In this document: one piece after another, positions 4,909-5,043 of the stretch | Layout of the letters: each line of letters starts with the position of its first letter | How positions within the stretch are numbered: the stretch's first letter is position 1 | Translations under genes and position numbers: made by a program | NCBI GenBank assembly: GCA_902797785.1 | Contig: CADBUD010000027.1 | Span: forward strand, 1 to 5,043 | DNA from: an uncultured Lachnospiraceae bacterium | Lineage (GTDB): Bacteria > Bacillota > Clostridia > Lachnospirales > Lachnospiraceae | DNA: 5,043 nt | Reading direction: 5' to 3' | Notes under the pieces: generated by a model | Databases searched by the model: none | The model's input: only the letters and a program-made list of their open reading frames with translations | What the model was told of the DNA's origin: nothing

Positions 4909-5043
4909 ATGGAGAGTCAATTTTTTGAGGAGCTGATAGAATACCTAAGGGAGAATGAATGGGTCTATACAGCCATCATATGTAGCAGGGAAGATTATCT
5001 GGAAATTGGAAATCGACTGGAGAGCCGTTTATGGAAAGAGAAA
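4909..5043 (+). CDS. Unrecognised protein, N-terminal 45 residues only
   Basis: An open frame starts at ATG 4909 and runs to the right edge without a stop. GGGAG (4896-4900) lies 8 nt before the ATG, a good ribosome site, which is the main support for a real gene. The visible part begins MESQFFEELIEYLRENEW, an acidic helix-like segment, followed by a short hydrophobic stretch (VYTAIIC, 19-25) and a second charged helix-like segment ending LESRLWKEK. There is no signal peptide and no membrane span in this part. I do not recognise a family. The alternative in-frame GTG at 4894 overlaps the ribosome site and is less likely. It follows the long hairpin and may be controlled by it. Confidence 0.7.
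   Translation, partial: MESQFFEELIEYLRENEWVYTAIICSREDYLEIGNRLESRLWKEK

Noticed and set aside
4483..4920. A minus-strand open frame of 145 codons through the fba 3' end and the spacer
   Set aside because: It runs antisense to the conserved end of the aldolase and straight through the 99-nt hairpin, and its composition is not that of a real protein. The overlapping 91-codon minus frame (4493-4768) would need a TTG start at the hairpin edge and was rejected for the same reasons.
1..5043. CRISPR array, tRNA, rRNA, transposase, phage or defence genes
   Set aside because: I saw no regularly spaced repeats, cloverleaf sequence, transposase motif or accessory gene; the coding content is ordinary central metabolism apart from the partial gene at the right edge.

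Overview
The window looks like a chromosomal core-metabolism segment from a low-to-moderate GC Firmicute, most likely class Clostridia and plausibly a Lachnospiraceae gut anaerobe. The reasons are purine-rich Shine-Dalgarno sites, a two-subunit (split) transketolase, a 6-phosphofructokinase with pyrophosphate-type active-site residues, a class II aldolase and A/T-rich structured spacers. This placement is inferred from gene types and style, not from a database match. All confident genes lie on the + strand.

Layout: (1) 1-65, the last 20 codons of the transketolase N-terminal subunit, overlapping by 13 nt the complete C-terminal subunit (53-994). (2) A terminator-like hairpin (1013-1053), then an aldose 1-epimerase, galM-like (1102-2154). 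(3) A short spacer holding a strong 16-bp hairpin without a U-tract (2165-2200), then a PPi-type phosphofructokinase (2235-3455) behind a consensus AGGAGG. (4) A 232-bp A/T-rich spacer with a good extended -10 sigma-A promoter (3484-3512) and a leader of about 170 nt with several inverted repeats, then class II fructose-bisphosphate aldolase (3688-4638). (5) A 270-bp noncoding stretch dominated by two hairpins, one of them a 99-nt fold with a 20-bp basal stem and a 3' T-tract. (6) The first 45 codons of an unrecognised protein running off the right edge (4909-5043).

How the genes work together: transketolase, phosphofructokinase and aldolase connect the pentose phosphates with upper glycolysis, and the epimerase supplies the usable anomer of sugars entering it. 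A PPi-type phosphofructokinase beside aldolase and transketolase is the enzyme set known in some clostridia to replace transaldolase through sedoheptulose-1,7-bisphosphate. That is a hypothesis here, because absence of transaldolase cannot be seen from one window.

The genes themselves are ordinary. The most unusual material is noncoding: the fba leader, the galM-pfp hairpin, and above all the 4712-4868 structured region. I found no CRISPR array, tRNA, rRNA, transposase or defence gene.
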